The notes beneath the pieces are model-generated. The model was not told the origin of the DNA, searched no databases, and saw nothing but the letters and a program-made list of their open reading frames with translations. The position numbers were made by a program, and so were the translations under genes. DNA of 64,000 nt. Source: Arbacia lixula. Taxonomy: Eukaryota; Echinodermata; Echinoidea; Arbacioida; Arbaciidae. Location of the stretch: positions 18,035,694 to 18,099,693 of the forward strand of contig OZ022583.1 in the NCBI GenBank assembly GCA_963669155.1, given 5' to 3'. This document shows, piece by piece, positions 12,236 to 24,665 of this stretch (the stretch's first letter is position 1; the number at the start of each line of letters is the position of its first letter).

Positions 12236-13256
12236 CTTGTGTTGCCACTTCGTATTTTAAGTTGTAACGCATGATCGTTCCCTAACTTCACTTTATATCT
12301 ACATTATGAGTTAGTTGTGTTAAATGTCAGATGCACAAGTATATCCATTTGAAGCTCACCGAACATGACTGTACATTATCCTTGCGTATGATGCACACAA
12401 CATGTGTGTATCGCTTTATGAATGCATGAAGAACAGAAATATATGATTTGTATAGCAACGTGAATATGCACCAGGGGGTACCCTTGTCTTCAAGCTTAAG
12501 CTTGTGCATTGGAATTGAAATATCAATATATCCAAATTGGAAATTCTCTGGACAGATCTAAACAGAAATATGATTTTGACATTTTGGCTTGGGTGAAGAT
12601 TTACTTTCAGAAATTACGGGAGTAAAATAGAATAAGGACTTATGATGCATCGTAGGCAGACTGATGTTTTCTCTTGTGCAATATTGGCCTCGACAAGGTT
12701 CACTCAATGAGCATGACATATATCTTAAAAGGAAGGAGTCAACGTATGTACATGCAGACCCACCTACATGTAACCACAATGTATCATCATCCTGCTGTAA
12801 TGTGTTGTCAGTCTGGATTGTTAGAACTCGGACTTCCCTCAAAGTAAAACTTGACTTGGATGAAAGTCTGCCATATGAATAGCAGATTGGCGAGTACATG
12901 TACTGTGAAACCTCCTTTAACAGCCACCTGTCTATGAAGACTGCATAATCTTTTCCTTTGAAAACGTTTCACATTGTAACCTGTCTGAAAGAAACCTTGC
13001 ATGTAAAGATTATCTTTCAAGAAAGGTTTCACCATAGTAGCAAGAATATGTAAAGAGGAAGCTTTATATGTTTACAAGTTATGTAACCATGGCTACGAGG
13101 CCTGTGAGGGGATCCCTGAAGTGGCTTCAGATTGATTTTGCTTTAATCCTGATATTGTATGCCATTCTGAAAGAAGCTCCTCTTTTTGTGTGGAGGTAAC
13201 CACCTCCAGTTAGGTACGAATTATTTCATGAGCTTTCTCTTAGTCCATATGTAATC

Positions 13257-13504
13257 TGTCTTACTTTGACAAATGGAGGCAAGTGACAGATCACTGAAAC
13301 TTTGGTTACTGGTACTCGTAGATTGAACCCAGCATACCCTACATACAGACAAAATCTGGAGAAGAAATATTCATCTTGTCGCAAGATATTCAATCTAACA
13401 TGATGTGGTGTTACACTAATGCCAATACAAGGGACAGATAGATTTTGCTTATTTACAAGAAAAGTCTCTTTTGTTAGTTGTTTCCTTTTGTCAAAGTAGG
13501 GCAG
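13257..13504. repeat. MITE with CTACTTTGACAAAA-type ends, copy 2 (opposite orientation)
   Basis: Ends TTACTTTGACAAATGGAGGC and the complement of CCTACTTTGACAAAAGGAAA. Reverse complement aligns through its length with 6156-6380, sharing the block for TCATGTTAGATTGAATATC and AATATTTCTTCTCCAGAT. Confidence 0.8.
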
Positions 13505-14532
13505 TATATTGTGCATGAGTTTTGAGTGGAGCTTGTGCGAGCTTTCAAGTCATGTGATTTCACATAAAGTTGTTGATCATGGCTGCAAATTTCTTTTTTA
13601 TTTGCTCAAATGTGCTTCCAATAGTTCCTACCCATTAACGCTACTGCATTTTGATGGAATCTTCTATGATGTTATCCATACTGTATAAACTTTATAAACT
13701 ATATCCTTCACATACAAGTCTAATTGGTGTCTGTTTTAAGTGTGTATAACCAATAGTACATGTATTGAATGGATGTGCATTTAAAGACAGGGAGGCCTAT
13801 GTACTAAAGTTAGAAACACGGCAGGAATCGGCAGTATACCTAATATCGTGTATGAAATCTCATGTGCAGTCATATCTTCACAAACATTTTCAGGAAAATT
13901 GAAAAACTATTAGTGTTTATAATTATACATCTGAAACCTAGTGACCATAGTCCACGTTAATTGTCTCTGTCAGTGTGCTATGCGTCGGGCACTTGGCCAT
14001 ACTCCCATTGATCTCACGCACTGTCATGCCGACCATAGCAAACAGCGGTCTCCTGTCTCTAGGTCTCTAACCGGCAGGTTTTGGATGACCCGCCTAAAGC
14101 CTCCTCGAAACCTAGCAATCGCTATAATTCCACTTAAAGTCAGTTTCCATTTCTATTTTGGGGAGGGGCATATTCTAAGATAGTACTTTCTTTTAATCGT
14201 TTTTATTTTTACCCCCAAAATAGAATTTGCTCTGCAAAGGTGTTTCCTCTCTTTTAGGCACTGTATATGCACGATGCCCCATTTGCAAAAGTCCTGCAAC
14301 ATACCTTGGAGTGGCAACTTGATACATATACATTTAGAATGATTTGTACACCCCTCCATGCGCAATGTGCTAGTCACCCTAAGCTGTGAGTGGATTGTCC
14401 CTAAATCATTCATGTACAAGGAAAGCAAACCGTAAGAGTGTGAGGTCAATGGAGTGCAGTCTACATACACGCAGGCTACGCGCGCCTACACACAGGGTCA
14501 TAACGTTTGTTACATTGAAGTGCAGGCTTAGT

Positions 14533-17500
14533 TTAAGCTGTGCTATTCATGGTGACTTTCCTCTTGTAAGACATTGTTTAACCCTTTGACTCCACAGTTA
14601 AGCTGTGCTATTCATGGTGACTTTCCTCTTATAAGACATTGTTGACTTTGACTCCACTGTTAAGCTGTGCTATTCATGGTGACTTCCCTCTTAGAAGACA
14701 TTGTTTAATCCTTTGACTCCACTGTTAAGCTGTGCTATTCATGGTGACTTTCCTCTTGTAAGACATTGTTTAACCCTTTGACTCCACTGTTAAGCTGTGC
14801 TATTCATAGTGACTTTCCTCTTGTAAGACATTGTTTAACCCTTTGACTCCACAGTTAAGCTGTGCTATTCATGGTGACTTTCCTCTTCTAAGACATTCTT
14901 TAACCCTTTGACTCCACAGTTAAGCTGTGCTATTCATGGTGACTTTCCTCTTCTAAGATATTGTTTAACCCTTTGACTCCACTGTTAAGCTGTGCTATTC
15001 ATGGTGACTTTCCTCTTCTAAGACATTGTTTAACCCTTTGACCCCACAGTTAAGCTGTGCTATTCATGGTGACTTTCCTCTTCTAAGACATTGTTTAACC
15101 CTTTGACTCCACAGTTAAGCTGTGCTATTCATGGTGACTTCCCTCTTGTAAGACATTGTTTAACCCTTTGACTCCACTGTTAAGCTGTGCTATTCATGGT
15201 GACTTCCCTCTTAGAAGACATTGTTTAACCCTTTGACTCCACAGTTAAGCTGTGTTATTCATGGTGACTTCCCTCTTATAAGACATTGTTTAACCCTTTG
15301 ACTCCACAGTTAAGCTGTGTTATTCATGGTGACTTCCCTCTTGTAAGACATTGTTTAACCCTTTGACTCCACAGTTAAGCCGTGCTATTCATGGTGACTT
15401 TCCTCTTGTAAGACATTGTTGACTTTGACTCCACTGTTAAGCTGTGTTATTCATGGTGACTTTCCTCTTCTAAGACATTGTTTAACCCTTTGACTCCACT
15501 GTTAAGCTGTGCTATTCATGGTGACTTTCCTCTTCTAAGATATTGTTTAACCCTTTGACTCCACTGTTAAGCTGTGCTATTCATGGTGACTTTCCTCTTC
15601 TAAGACATTGTTTAACCCTTTGACTCCACAGTTAAGCTGTGCTATTCATGGTGACTTTCCTCTTATAAGACATTGTTGACTTTGACTCCACTGTTAAGCT
15701 GTGCTATTCATGGTGACTTCCCTCTTAGAAGACATTGTTTAACCCTTTGACTCCACAGTTAAGCCGTGCTATTCATGGTGACTTTCCTCTTGTAAGACAT
15801 TGTTGACTTTGACTCCACTGTTAAGCTGTGTTATTCATGGTGACTTTCCTCTTCTAAGACATTGTTTAACCCTTTGACTCCACTGTTAAGCTGTGCTATT
15901 CATGGTGACTTTCCTCTTCTAAGATATTGTTTAACCCTTTGACTCCACTGTTAAGCTGTGCTATTCATGGTGACTTTCCTCTTCTAAGACATTGTTTAAC
16001 CCTTTGACTCCACAGTTAAGCTGTGCTATTCATGGTGACTTTCCTCTTATAAGACATTGTTGACTTTGACTCCACTGTTAAGCTGTGCTATTCATGGTGA
16101 CTTCCCTCTTAGAAGACATTGTTTAACCCTTTGACTCCACTGTTAAGCTGTGCTATTCATGGTGACTTTCCTCTTGTAAGACATTGTTTAACCCTTTGAC
16201 TCCACTGTTAAGCTGTGCTATTCATAGTGACTTTCCTCTTGTAAGACATTGTTTAACCCTTTGACTCCACAGTTAAGCTGTGCTATTCACGGTGACTTTC
16301 CTCTTCTAAGACATTCTTTAACCCTTTGACTCCACAGTTAAGCTGTGCTATTCATGGTGACTTTCCTCTTAGAAGACATTGTTTAACCCTTTGACTCCAC
16401 TGTTAAGCTGTGCTATTCATGGTGACTTTCCTCTTCTAAGACATTGTTTAACCCTTTGACTCCACTGTTAAGCTGTGCTATTCATGGTGACTTTCCTCTT
16501 CTAAGACGTTGTTTAACCCTTTGACTCCACAGTTAAGCTGTGCTATTCATGGTGACTTTCCTCTTCTAAGACATTCTTTAACCCTTTGACTCCACAGTTA
16601 AGCTGTGCTATTCATGGTGACTTTCCTCTTCTAAGATATTGTTTAACCCTTTGACTCCACTGTTAAGCTGTGCTATTCATGGTGACTTTCCTCTTCTAAG
16701 ACATTGTTTAACCCTTTGACCCCACAGTTAAGCTGTGCTATTCATGGTGACTTTCCTCTTCTAAGACATTGTTTAACCCTTTGACTCCACAGTTAAGCTG
16801 TGCTATTCATGGTGACTTCCCTCTTGTAAGACATTGTTTAACCCTTTGACTCCACTGTTAAGCTGTGCTATTCATGGTGACTTCCCTCTTAGAAGACATT
16901 GTTTAACCCTTTGACTCCACAGTTAAGCTGTGTTATTCATGGTGACTTCCCTCTTATAAGACATTGTTTAACCCTTTGACTCCACAGTTAAGCTGTGTTA
17001 TTCATGGTGACTTCCCTCTTGTAAGACATTGTTTAACCCTTTGACTCCACAGTTAAGCCGTGCTATTCATGGTGACTTTCCTCTTGTAAGACATTGTTGA
17101 CTTTGACTCCACTGTTAAGCTGTGTTATTCATGGTGACTTTCCTCTTCTAAGACATTGTTTAACCCTTTGACTCCACTGTTAAGCTGTGCTATTCATGGT
17201 GACTTTCCTCTTATAAGACATTGTTTAACCCTTTGACTCCACAGTTAAGCTGTGCTATTCATGGTGACTTTCCTCTTAGAAGACATTGTTTAACCCTTTG
17301 ACTCCACTGTTAAGCTGTGCTATTCATGGTGACTTTCCTCTTCTAAGACATTGTTTAACCCTTTGACTCCACTGTTAAGCTGTGCTATTCATGGTGACTT
17401 TCCTCTTATAAGACATTGTTTAACCCTTTGACTCCACAGGTAAGCTGTGCTATTCATGGTGACTTTCCTCTTATAAGACATTGTTTAACCCTTTGACTCC

Positions 17501-18278
17501 ACAGTTAAGCTGTGCTATTCATGGTGACTTCCCTCTTAGAAGACATTGTTTAACCCTTTGACTCCACAGTTAAGCTGTGCTATTCATGGTGACTTCCCTC
17601 TTAGAAGACATTGTTTAACCCTTTGACTCCACTTTTAAGCTGTGCTATTCATGGTGACTTCCCTCTTGTAAGACATTGTTTAACCCTTTGACTCCACTGT
17701 TAAGCTGTGCTATTCATGGTGACTTTCCTCTTGTAAGACATTGTTTAACCCTTTGACTCCACTGTTAAGCTGTGCTATTCATGGTGACTTTCCTCTTCTA
17801 AGACATTGTTTAACCCTTTGACTCCACTGTTAAGCTGTGCTATTCATGGTGACTTTCCTCTTATAAGACATTGTTTAACCCTTTGACTCCAAAGGTAAGC
17901 TGTGCTATTCATGGTGACTTTCCTCTTGTAAGACATTGTTGACTTTGACTCCACTGTTAAGCTGTGCTATTCATGGTGACTTTCCTCTTCTAAGACATTG
18001 TTTAACCCTTTGACTCCACAGTTAAGCTGTGCTATTCATGGTGACTTTCCTCTTAGAAGACATTGTTTAACCCTTTGACTCCACTGTTAAGCTGTGCTAT
18101 TCATGGTGACTTTCCTCTTCTAAGACGTTGTTTAACCCTTTGACTCCACAGTTAAGCTGTGCTATTCATGGTGACTTTCCTCTTGTAAGACATTGTTTAA
18201 CCCTTTGACTCCACTGTTAAGCTGTGCTATTCATGGTGACTTTCCTCTTATAAGACATTGTTGACTTTGACTCCACTG
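14533..18278. repeat. 65-bp satellite array, 58 units, with higher-order repeats
   Basis: Head-to-tail units starting TTAAGCTGTGCTATTCATGG and containing GTGACTTTCCTCTT, AAGACATTGTTTAACCC and TTTGACTCCAC. Most units are 65 bp. Eight lack three bases in the TTTAACCC part and are 62 bp. 58 x 65 minus 8 x 3 equals 3746, the exact array length. Variants are ordered rather than random: a six-unit block (about 15361-15745) repeats immediately after itself (384-base offset), a segment with the rare CATAGTGAC variant recurs at offset 1418 (22 units), and a segment with the rare TTTGACCCC variant recurs at offset 1678 (26 units). This shows repeated block duplication by unequal exchange. No open frame runs through it, and no transposon ends border it. 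Confidence 0.97.
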
Positions 18279-18559
18279 TTAATACATATACAGGTACTGT
18301 ATTAGCCATAACAAAATGATACTTATCTCCCTCGATTTGCTCAATCTGTTACTTACCAAATATTTGGCATCTAGTTCACCAGTGTAGCACAACAAAATTG
18401 CAAACCCCCAAAGATATTCGATTAGCCATCTCGTTTCTTTAATTCTCGCTTTACACCAGCAAAAATTAATGTACTAATATCTATAGCACACTGTACAATA
18501 CAGTGTTGTTATCTTCAATAATATAATTTGACTGCATGTATTAAAAGTGTGCGCCCCAT

Positions 18560-18800
18560 ATTAAGAAAACAGTTGATTCCAGTTGAAGCTTGTACTGGTA
18601 CACTGACTAGTTCATACCAGTTACGCTTTAATTGATTTCAACAAGTGGATTTGCACCAGATGACAACTGGTATCAACTGGTCTATTATATACCAGTTAGG
18701 TTAATTGGTTTCAACTGATATCACCTGGTAGACATAACCAGAACCACCTACTGGTTTCAGCTGAATTTAACCAGTAAATTTGCACTAGTTGACATGTAAT
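18560..18800. repeat. ACCAGTT/AACTGGT-rich region
   Basis: Many direct and inverted occurrences of ACCAGTT and AACTGGT in 240 bases, with longer related pieces such as GGTTTCAACTGATATCACC. The arrangement looks like a worn short-unit repeat. Confidence 0.6.
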
Positions 18801-19205
18801 GCCACCTGGATATCCTTCCTTTTCCTATCCCTCCTGTTCTCTCTTATAGACTCCTCTTAATTCTGCACTTCATTCATCTCTCATTTCAATTTTTTTTTTG
18901 AAATTTTTTCTTTCTTCTCTTCCTCTTAATTCTGCACTTCATTCATCTCTCATTTCAATTTTTTTTTGAAATTTTTTCTTTCTTCTCTTCCTCCTCACTT
19001 TGGTTTCAACTGATATCACCTGGTAGACATAACCAGAACCACCTACTGGTTTCAGCTGAATTTAACCAGTAAATTTGCACTAGTTTGCACCTGGATATCC
19101 TTCCTTTTCCTATCCCTCCTGTTCTCTCTTATAGACTCCTCTTAATTCTGCACTTCATTCATCTCTCATTTCAATTTTTTTTTGAAATTTTTTCTTTCTT
19201 CTCTT
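18708..19205. repeat. local triplication of two sequence blocks
   Basis: A block of about 80 bases starting GGTTTCAACTGATATCACCT occurs at about 18708 and 19002. A block of about 70 bases starting CTCTTAATTCTGCACTTCAT occurs at about 18853, 18921 and 19138. Copies are nearly identical, so the duplications are recent. Open frames here are pyrimidine-rich artefacts. Confidence 0.85.
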
Positions 19206-20640
19206 CCTCCTCACCGTTCATCTTTTTTCTTGATTTTTCTTGTACTCGTCCATCAGCTCATCATACTAGTTCTGTATCCTTACTGTCATCTTCCATTCCT
19301 TGACATTCTTCTACATTCTTGTCAATATTTGTCTTTCTTTTCTACTTCATATTCTAAGCTCCCTGTTTTCTCTTCCTCCCCTTCACCTTCCATTTCCTTT
19401 CCTTCTTGTCTTTTCCCCTCTCATTCTCTCCCATTTCCTTTTGTCTTCTTCTTATAACTACAGGCCTACATGACTTGTAATTAAAAGAAAGAATAATCCA
19501 GTCCCTGCACAAATATATCCTGTTTCTCACCAGCAAACTTCATATGTGAAATCTTTGGAATGTCTACAAACTTCTCCACAGCCAAGGACTATTAAGTCTG
19601 TATTATAAACAACAACAAAAGTAATCCCCCCCCCCCCCCCTCCACAAGCAAAATAGCATAACTTTTTATCGAAGAGGTATTGGGCAAAATAATTTGGCAG
19701 GTTTGTAACTTTTGTGTGAAAATCACATTTATCCAATTAGTCATGCATGAGTGGGCAAATTTTAAAGGCAAAAATATCACTTTTCAAAAGTCACAAGGGT
19801 GATTTTTGGATTCTGTCATAATAATTTTTCATGAATTCCATTTCTGGTGCATAATTTATGTCCTTTCATCGTTTATCATCTATCTCTCGATGCATTTACA
19901 CCTATCCCAACACTTAACCCCTTGTTCTGGTTGAGTGAGCACCGTTTAACAAATACTCACCCCTCTCGAGTTTGAAATTTTTTTAAAACCCTTTATATTT
20001 GTGAAAAAATAAAACTGGATATTTTGACAAAGATGTAACATGACCTCTTATGTACACAAAAATCATTTTCGTGTCATGGTTGAGTAAATACACTTTAAAA
20101 ATTGCTCAAGAAATGCCAAAATGTACTTTTACAACCGCATAAACAATTACCCCTGTGACTTTTGAAAAGTGACATTTCTGTGTTTAAAAAAAAGTCAATA
20201 AGTTAAGCAACGATCCTACCCAAATATTTTTGCCCAAAACCTCTCTGATAAAAAGTGATGCTATTTTGCTTTATGGGGGGGGGGGGGGGGGGGGGCTTAC
20301 ATTTTTGTTGTGTTTAGACAATGAAATCTCTTTTGTTATCAAGCACCAAACAAAAATGATTTATTTTAATGAAAATTGTAATTATCTCGCCATGAAAATG
20401 GACAAACAGGCCTAATGTGCTATTTTGCAGAGCACATTTCTTTCTGCAACAAAGATATGAACAACAAAAACTTTTACTTGATATACATATAGGTAGGTAA
20501 AAGCTTCATGGATAAAACAAATACCGGGTCAACTAGATTTGAATTCTAAATCGACAGACTTTATCAGGCCTACCATGAATAAACTTGCCTCTTGTCATGT
20601 GGTATATTCTTATTTTGTCTTGGTTTCATTAACTTTACAA
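19206..20640. other. intergenic, pyrimidine-rich then AT-rich, with homopolymer runs
   Basis: A CT-rich stretch to about 19445, a C run at about 19626-19640 and a G run of about 20 at 20275-20295. Related sequence flanks the two runs in inverted orientation (AAAAGTGA/TCACTTTT, TTTTGCCCA/GGGCAAAA, AAAATAGCAT/ATGCTATTTT), suggesting a decayed inverted repeat of roughly 660 bases. No gene seen. Confidence 0.5.
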
Positions 20641-20647
20641 TCCAAGG

Positions 20648-20895
20648 GTGGTATTCCGAAATGCTCACTTGGGCGAAATCTTATCATAACTCTAGGTTTC
20701 TTCCTCAGTGGTATTCTAAGATCCTATGTTTTCTCCTATAAAGTCCCATCTAAGTTTTCTCCTAACTTCATGCAAAATTATGCAAAATCACAAAATAAGT
20801 TATGAAGAAAGTTAAGAGGATTGGTATTCCAGAATGCACATATGAGAGGGTGAACGAAAATATTTAGGAGAAAACTTAGGAGAGCCAGCACCCCT
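20648..20895. repeat. GGTGGTATTC-type MITE, degraded
   Basis: Starts GGTGGTATTCCGAAATGC and contains several inverted pairs, including AAGTTTTCTCCTAA with TTAGGAGAAAACTTAGGA. The opening resembles the end of the Harbinger-like element at 32910. The right end is not clear. Confidence 0.45.
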
Positions 20896-21206
20896 TGTCT
20901 TGGCCATTCATAACACACAAAACCGATAGAACAGCATTCATTTGCACAGGTGTACATGATTTACAATGATCATTTATTGATCCCATGTCACCTTGTTAGG
21001 TATTGGGGATAATCATGTCTCTTTTACAATATTAATCAGTACTTTTTACAAATTTACAAAACATATGTGTACAGAAAATAGATCATGATATCAATTCAGT
21101 GAAATGAATGTATACGCTTGCAGAGAGTGATTATCAAGAAAGTGAGTGTGAGCTCATTGCATTTAGGGGTAATAAAGAATTAAATGGAGGGTTAAGTGAC
21201 AAACGA

Positions 21207-23850
21207 ACTTGAAACTAGAACAATTCAACTACTACACAGTCGATAAATATGCCTCCGCCTCATTGCTACCTCTATTTCATTTTTTTTCTCAGAAAACTTG
21301 TATGTTTGGTGGGCAATGTACCATTGAATTCATATGTGAAATGAAAATACATGTACAGTATCATGTTTAGCGAAATTTGGCAATGTTCAGTCACCTTTGA
21401 CCTCTAACTTCTTTGACTATATGACTTTCGATCTAACCAGTCTAATCTAAATCCAACCTTGTATCAAAATTGTTTAGAATTAGCCAATTTTGGGTGAAGA
21501 TCATTAACTTTTGACCTTTCTGTATTATATTCGGTTTGCATTGAATAATCAGATTTAGATTTGATGTGTAAATATCAATTTGTGGGCAATATTTTTAGCT
21601 ATTTTTGGTAAAGTTCATTGATGTTTGACCTCTGATCTACCACCAAAAAGGTCATTAGTCTACCCCCAAGTAGTGATCCATCTTTGCACCATGTCTGGTC
21701 GGCCTTGAACCATTCATTTGGATTTTCATCATGACAAATAACACTTTGTGGGCAAGCTTTAGGTAATTTTGGCAAAGTTCATTGACCTTTAGGGAATTTT
21801 ACTAAAACTGTCACCAGTCTACCACAATGAAGTGATGTACCATGTTTGGGTAGAAGTGCATCAATGTACATGTATTTGTATTTGGATTTATTGTGAAAAA
21901 TATCAATTTTAGGGCAATCGATCTTTAGCTAATTTTGGCAAAGTTCACTGGGCAGGCCTTTGACCTCTGACCTTTCAGGAATTTCACCAAGTTTACTAGT
22001 ATAGCCACAAATAGTGATCCACCTTTGCACCATGTTTGGTTGGAATTGTACCATTGGATTTGAATTCATTGTAAAATATATAATTTTTCACCAATTTTGG
22101 CAAAGTTTCATTGACATTTGATATCTGACCCTTCAGGAATTTTACCAAAAATATCACCAGTCTACCAACAAGAAGTGATCCATCCTTGCGCCATGTTTAA
22201 CTAGAAAGTGTTGGCGGGTCGCGGCGGCTGAGCACATGTATCCCCCGAACCCACCGCATCATCCATCATCGCCATATACCCCCCTCCAAAAAGAAAAAAT
22301 GATAGGCATCTTCGCTTTACCTTCTAATATTGCTTCTGTGTGCCAACTGTTATAACAAACTGGAAACTAGAGCAATTTGACTGCCACGCAGTCGATAAAT
22401 ATGCCTCCGCCTCTTTGCTAGCTCTATTTAGATTTATTCTCAGAAATACTATGTTTGGTGGGCAATGTACCATTGAATTCCTATGTGACATCAAATATAT
22501 TTCAATTTTCCATGTTTAGCAAAGTTTGGCAATGTTCATTAACCTTTGACTTGTTATTTCTTTGACTCCAAATCTAACCAGTGTGTCTAAATCCATCCTT
22601 GTATCAAGTTTGTTCAAATTAGCAAATTTTGGCAAAGTTCATTGACCTTTGAGTTCTGTAGGGCGTTTCATGAACATTTTTCGTCTGACAAGCTGTCTTT
22701 CTCCGACAGTTACCATAGTAACAGTCAGAGGCTAGAGCCTCTCAGCCAATCAAAACCGAGGATTTCACTGAAGTTGTCAGCACTGACTATTTAGTCAGTG
22801 CTGACAACGTTTATGAAATGCCCACCTGAACTTGCAGAGATTATCAAATATGCCTTCAGCCTATCTCCATGAAGTGATTCATCTCTGTACAATATTTGGA
22901 TAAAATTGTATAATTGGATTTGGATTTATTGAGAAAAATATCAATTTGGGGGCAATTTTTAGCAAATTTTTGGCAAAGTTCATTAACCTTTAACCTCTGA
23001 CCTTTGAGAAATTTCACCAATAATGTCATCAGTCTACCCCCAAGTTGTGATTCACCTTTGCACCATGTTTGGTTGGTATTGCACCATTGGATTTTGATTT
23101 ATTTTGAAAGATATCACTGTGGGGGCAATTTTTAGCTAATTTGGGACAAAGCTCATTGACCTTTGACCTTCGAACTCTCAGGAGCATTACCCAAACTTTC
23201 ACCAGTCTACCTCCATGAAGTGATACATCTCTGTACCATGTTCGGTTAGAATTGCACCATTGGATTTGGATTTGGGTTTATGGTGAAAAATATCAATTTT
23301 TGCATAGTGCATTGACCTTTGATCTCTGACGTACCTTCATGCAATATCACCAACAATGTCACCAGTCTACCCACAAGAAGTGATCCATCATTTCACTATG
23401 TTTGGTTGGAATTGCACCATTGGATTTGCATTTATTGTGAAAAAAAAATTAAAGTTTGGGGCAGTTTGTAATCAATTTTGGCATAGTGTATTGACCTTTG
23501 AGGAATTTGACCAAAAATTTCACCAGTCTATCCCCAAGTAGTGATCCATCTTTCTTCCATGTTTAATGAGAATTGTATTGTTGGATTTTGGATTTATTGT
23601 GAACAAGGTTAATGTAGGGCATTTTTTTTACAAAGTTTGTCGACCTTTGACCTTTGACCTCCATCAGATTTGACCCCTATTTTACTCACTTCATTGGTTT
23701 CAAGCAACACACACTAGTACCAAGTTTGAAGCACATCTGGTTAACGGTTCTCAAGATATTGCCTAAACAGAATCGGGATGGACGGACGGACAGACGGACA
23801 ACCCTAAAACCATATGCCTCCGGCCACTTCGTGGCAGAGGCATAAAAATA
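21207..23850. repeat. diverged tandem array in two blocks, GACCTTTGACCT type
   Basis: Roughly a dozen diverged units, each mixing TTTTGGCAAAGTTCATTGAC, GACCTTTGACCTCTGACC, ACCAGTCTACCCCCAAG, AGTGATCCATCTTTGCACC and ATTGCACCATTGGATTTGG. Two blocks, beginning at about 21207 and 22362, open with the same lead-in CAGTCGATAAATATGCCTCC. The second block closes at about 23845 with a GGACGGACGGACA stretch and a short inverted end (GCCTCCGGCC / GGCAGAGGCAT). No protein is encoded. A MITE is inserted at 22661. Confidence 0.85.
22661..22823. repeat. GGGCGTTTCATGAA-type palindromic MITE
   Basis: 163 bp bounded by GGGCGTTTCATGAACATTTT and the inverted GTTTATGAAATGCCC. Inside are paired TGTCAGCACTGACT motifs and GCCAATCA. 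It interrupts the diverged array. Confidence 0.8.
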
Positions 23851-24336
23851 TATATCTATGCACTGTATATAGTATATAAGTATAATACATGTACATGTAT
23901 AATATCATACACACTGGGAAATACAATACACAGATTGATGTGTGCTCACATGGTTGCGCCTCCGCAGAGTTAGGATGAAACTTAGGGGAAAGTCCCGATG
24001 CGATGTTGTGATTGTGATTGGCTCTTCATTAAAGTTGATATTCATTGATTTTAAATACGGTTGAATTTGATATCATTGTAAAGTTTATGACTTGAGGATC
24101 ATTATAACGCTAATCCCAAACTTTAAAACAAACCAGGAGCGCAGAAATATCCAAACAAAAACTACTCAAATTCCCTCTCGAAATCTGCGCAATTTACGTC
24201 CCGTAAAATAGGCCACAATGCATGACGTAACTGAATGCCCACGATTTCATTTGACAATCGGTCACGTGCAGCTTTCGTGTACGTACCGAACAGCAAATTA
24301 CGTTTCGCGAACTGAACTATTTTTTAGACTTCAACA

Positions 24337-24665
24337 ATGGATGAGTTGGACCTCGATTTAGATTTTGAAATCGACAATTTTGAAGAACTTGAAGACGAGA
24401 GTATTAGCTCTAGTAGTGGACCAGATAGTGAAATCGATGAAGGTGAAGTGGGAGATTTTGATGATGAATCAAATGCTCCTCAGGCTCAAGCTGCGAGTAC
24501 GAATGGTGTTGTTACGGACGCTGGAGAGATTGCTTACCGGCATGAACCAGAACCTGAACTTCAAGAAGATGTCGATCTCGATCTACAAATGGAAAACTAC
24601 AGGGATGCTAGGCCAAGGGGCAACCAGGATCATGCCAGGCTTGATCCAAACAGCACCGAAAATTG
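24337..24665 (+). CDS. orphan first coding exon, P2X7-intracellular-domain-like protein (partial)
   Basis: Opens with ATG and reads 109 complete codons before a GTATGT donor at 24666, leaving two bases (TG) for the next exon. The product is very acidic (MDELDLDLDFEID start, Ser/Glu/Asp-rich) and ends YRHEPEPE ... RLDPNSTENW. That pattern (aromatic-x-x-EPE, then Arg-Leu, then an Asn-Trp before the junction) matches the lead-in to the Cys-rich zinc-binding core of P2X7 C-terminal-domain-like proteins common in fish and marine invertebrates, where the Trp precedes a Cys-x-Cys. I could not find the Cys-rich exon downstream in the window. A CACGTG site lies at 24263-24268. It may be a live gene whose later exons were missed or lie beyond the zinc-finger gene, or a relic. 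The family call is inference from this short motif. Confidence 0.5.

Larger units (their letters stand above)
11182..14532. other. BUD23 3' flank, no further gene recognised
   Basis: Includes the BUD23 3' UTR of unknown length; no unambiguous AATAAA cleavage signal was found close to the stop codon. Holds the two MITEs listed at 12079 and 13257. Open frames here are short, lack splice context and are not supported as genes. Confidence 0.5.

Noticed and set aside
14533-18278. CRISPR-like array
   Set aside because: Repeats are contiguous head-to-tail with no unique spacers, and the window is eukaryotic. It is a satellite.
19085-19457. Ser/Phe-rich open frames
   Set aside because: Caused by CT-rich low-complexity sequence and local triplication.
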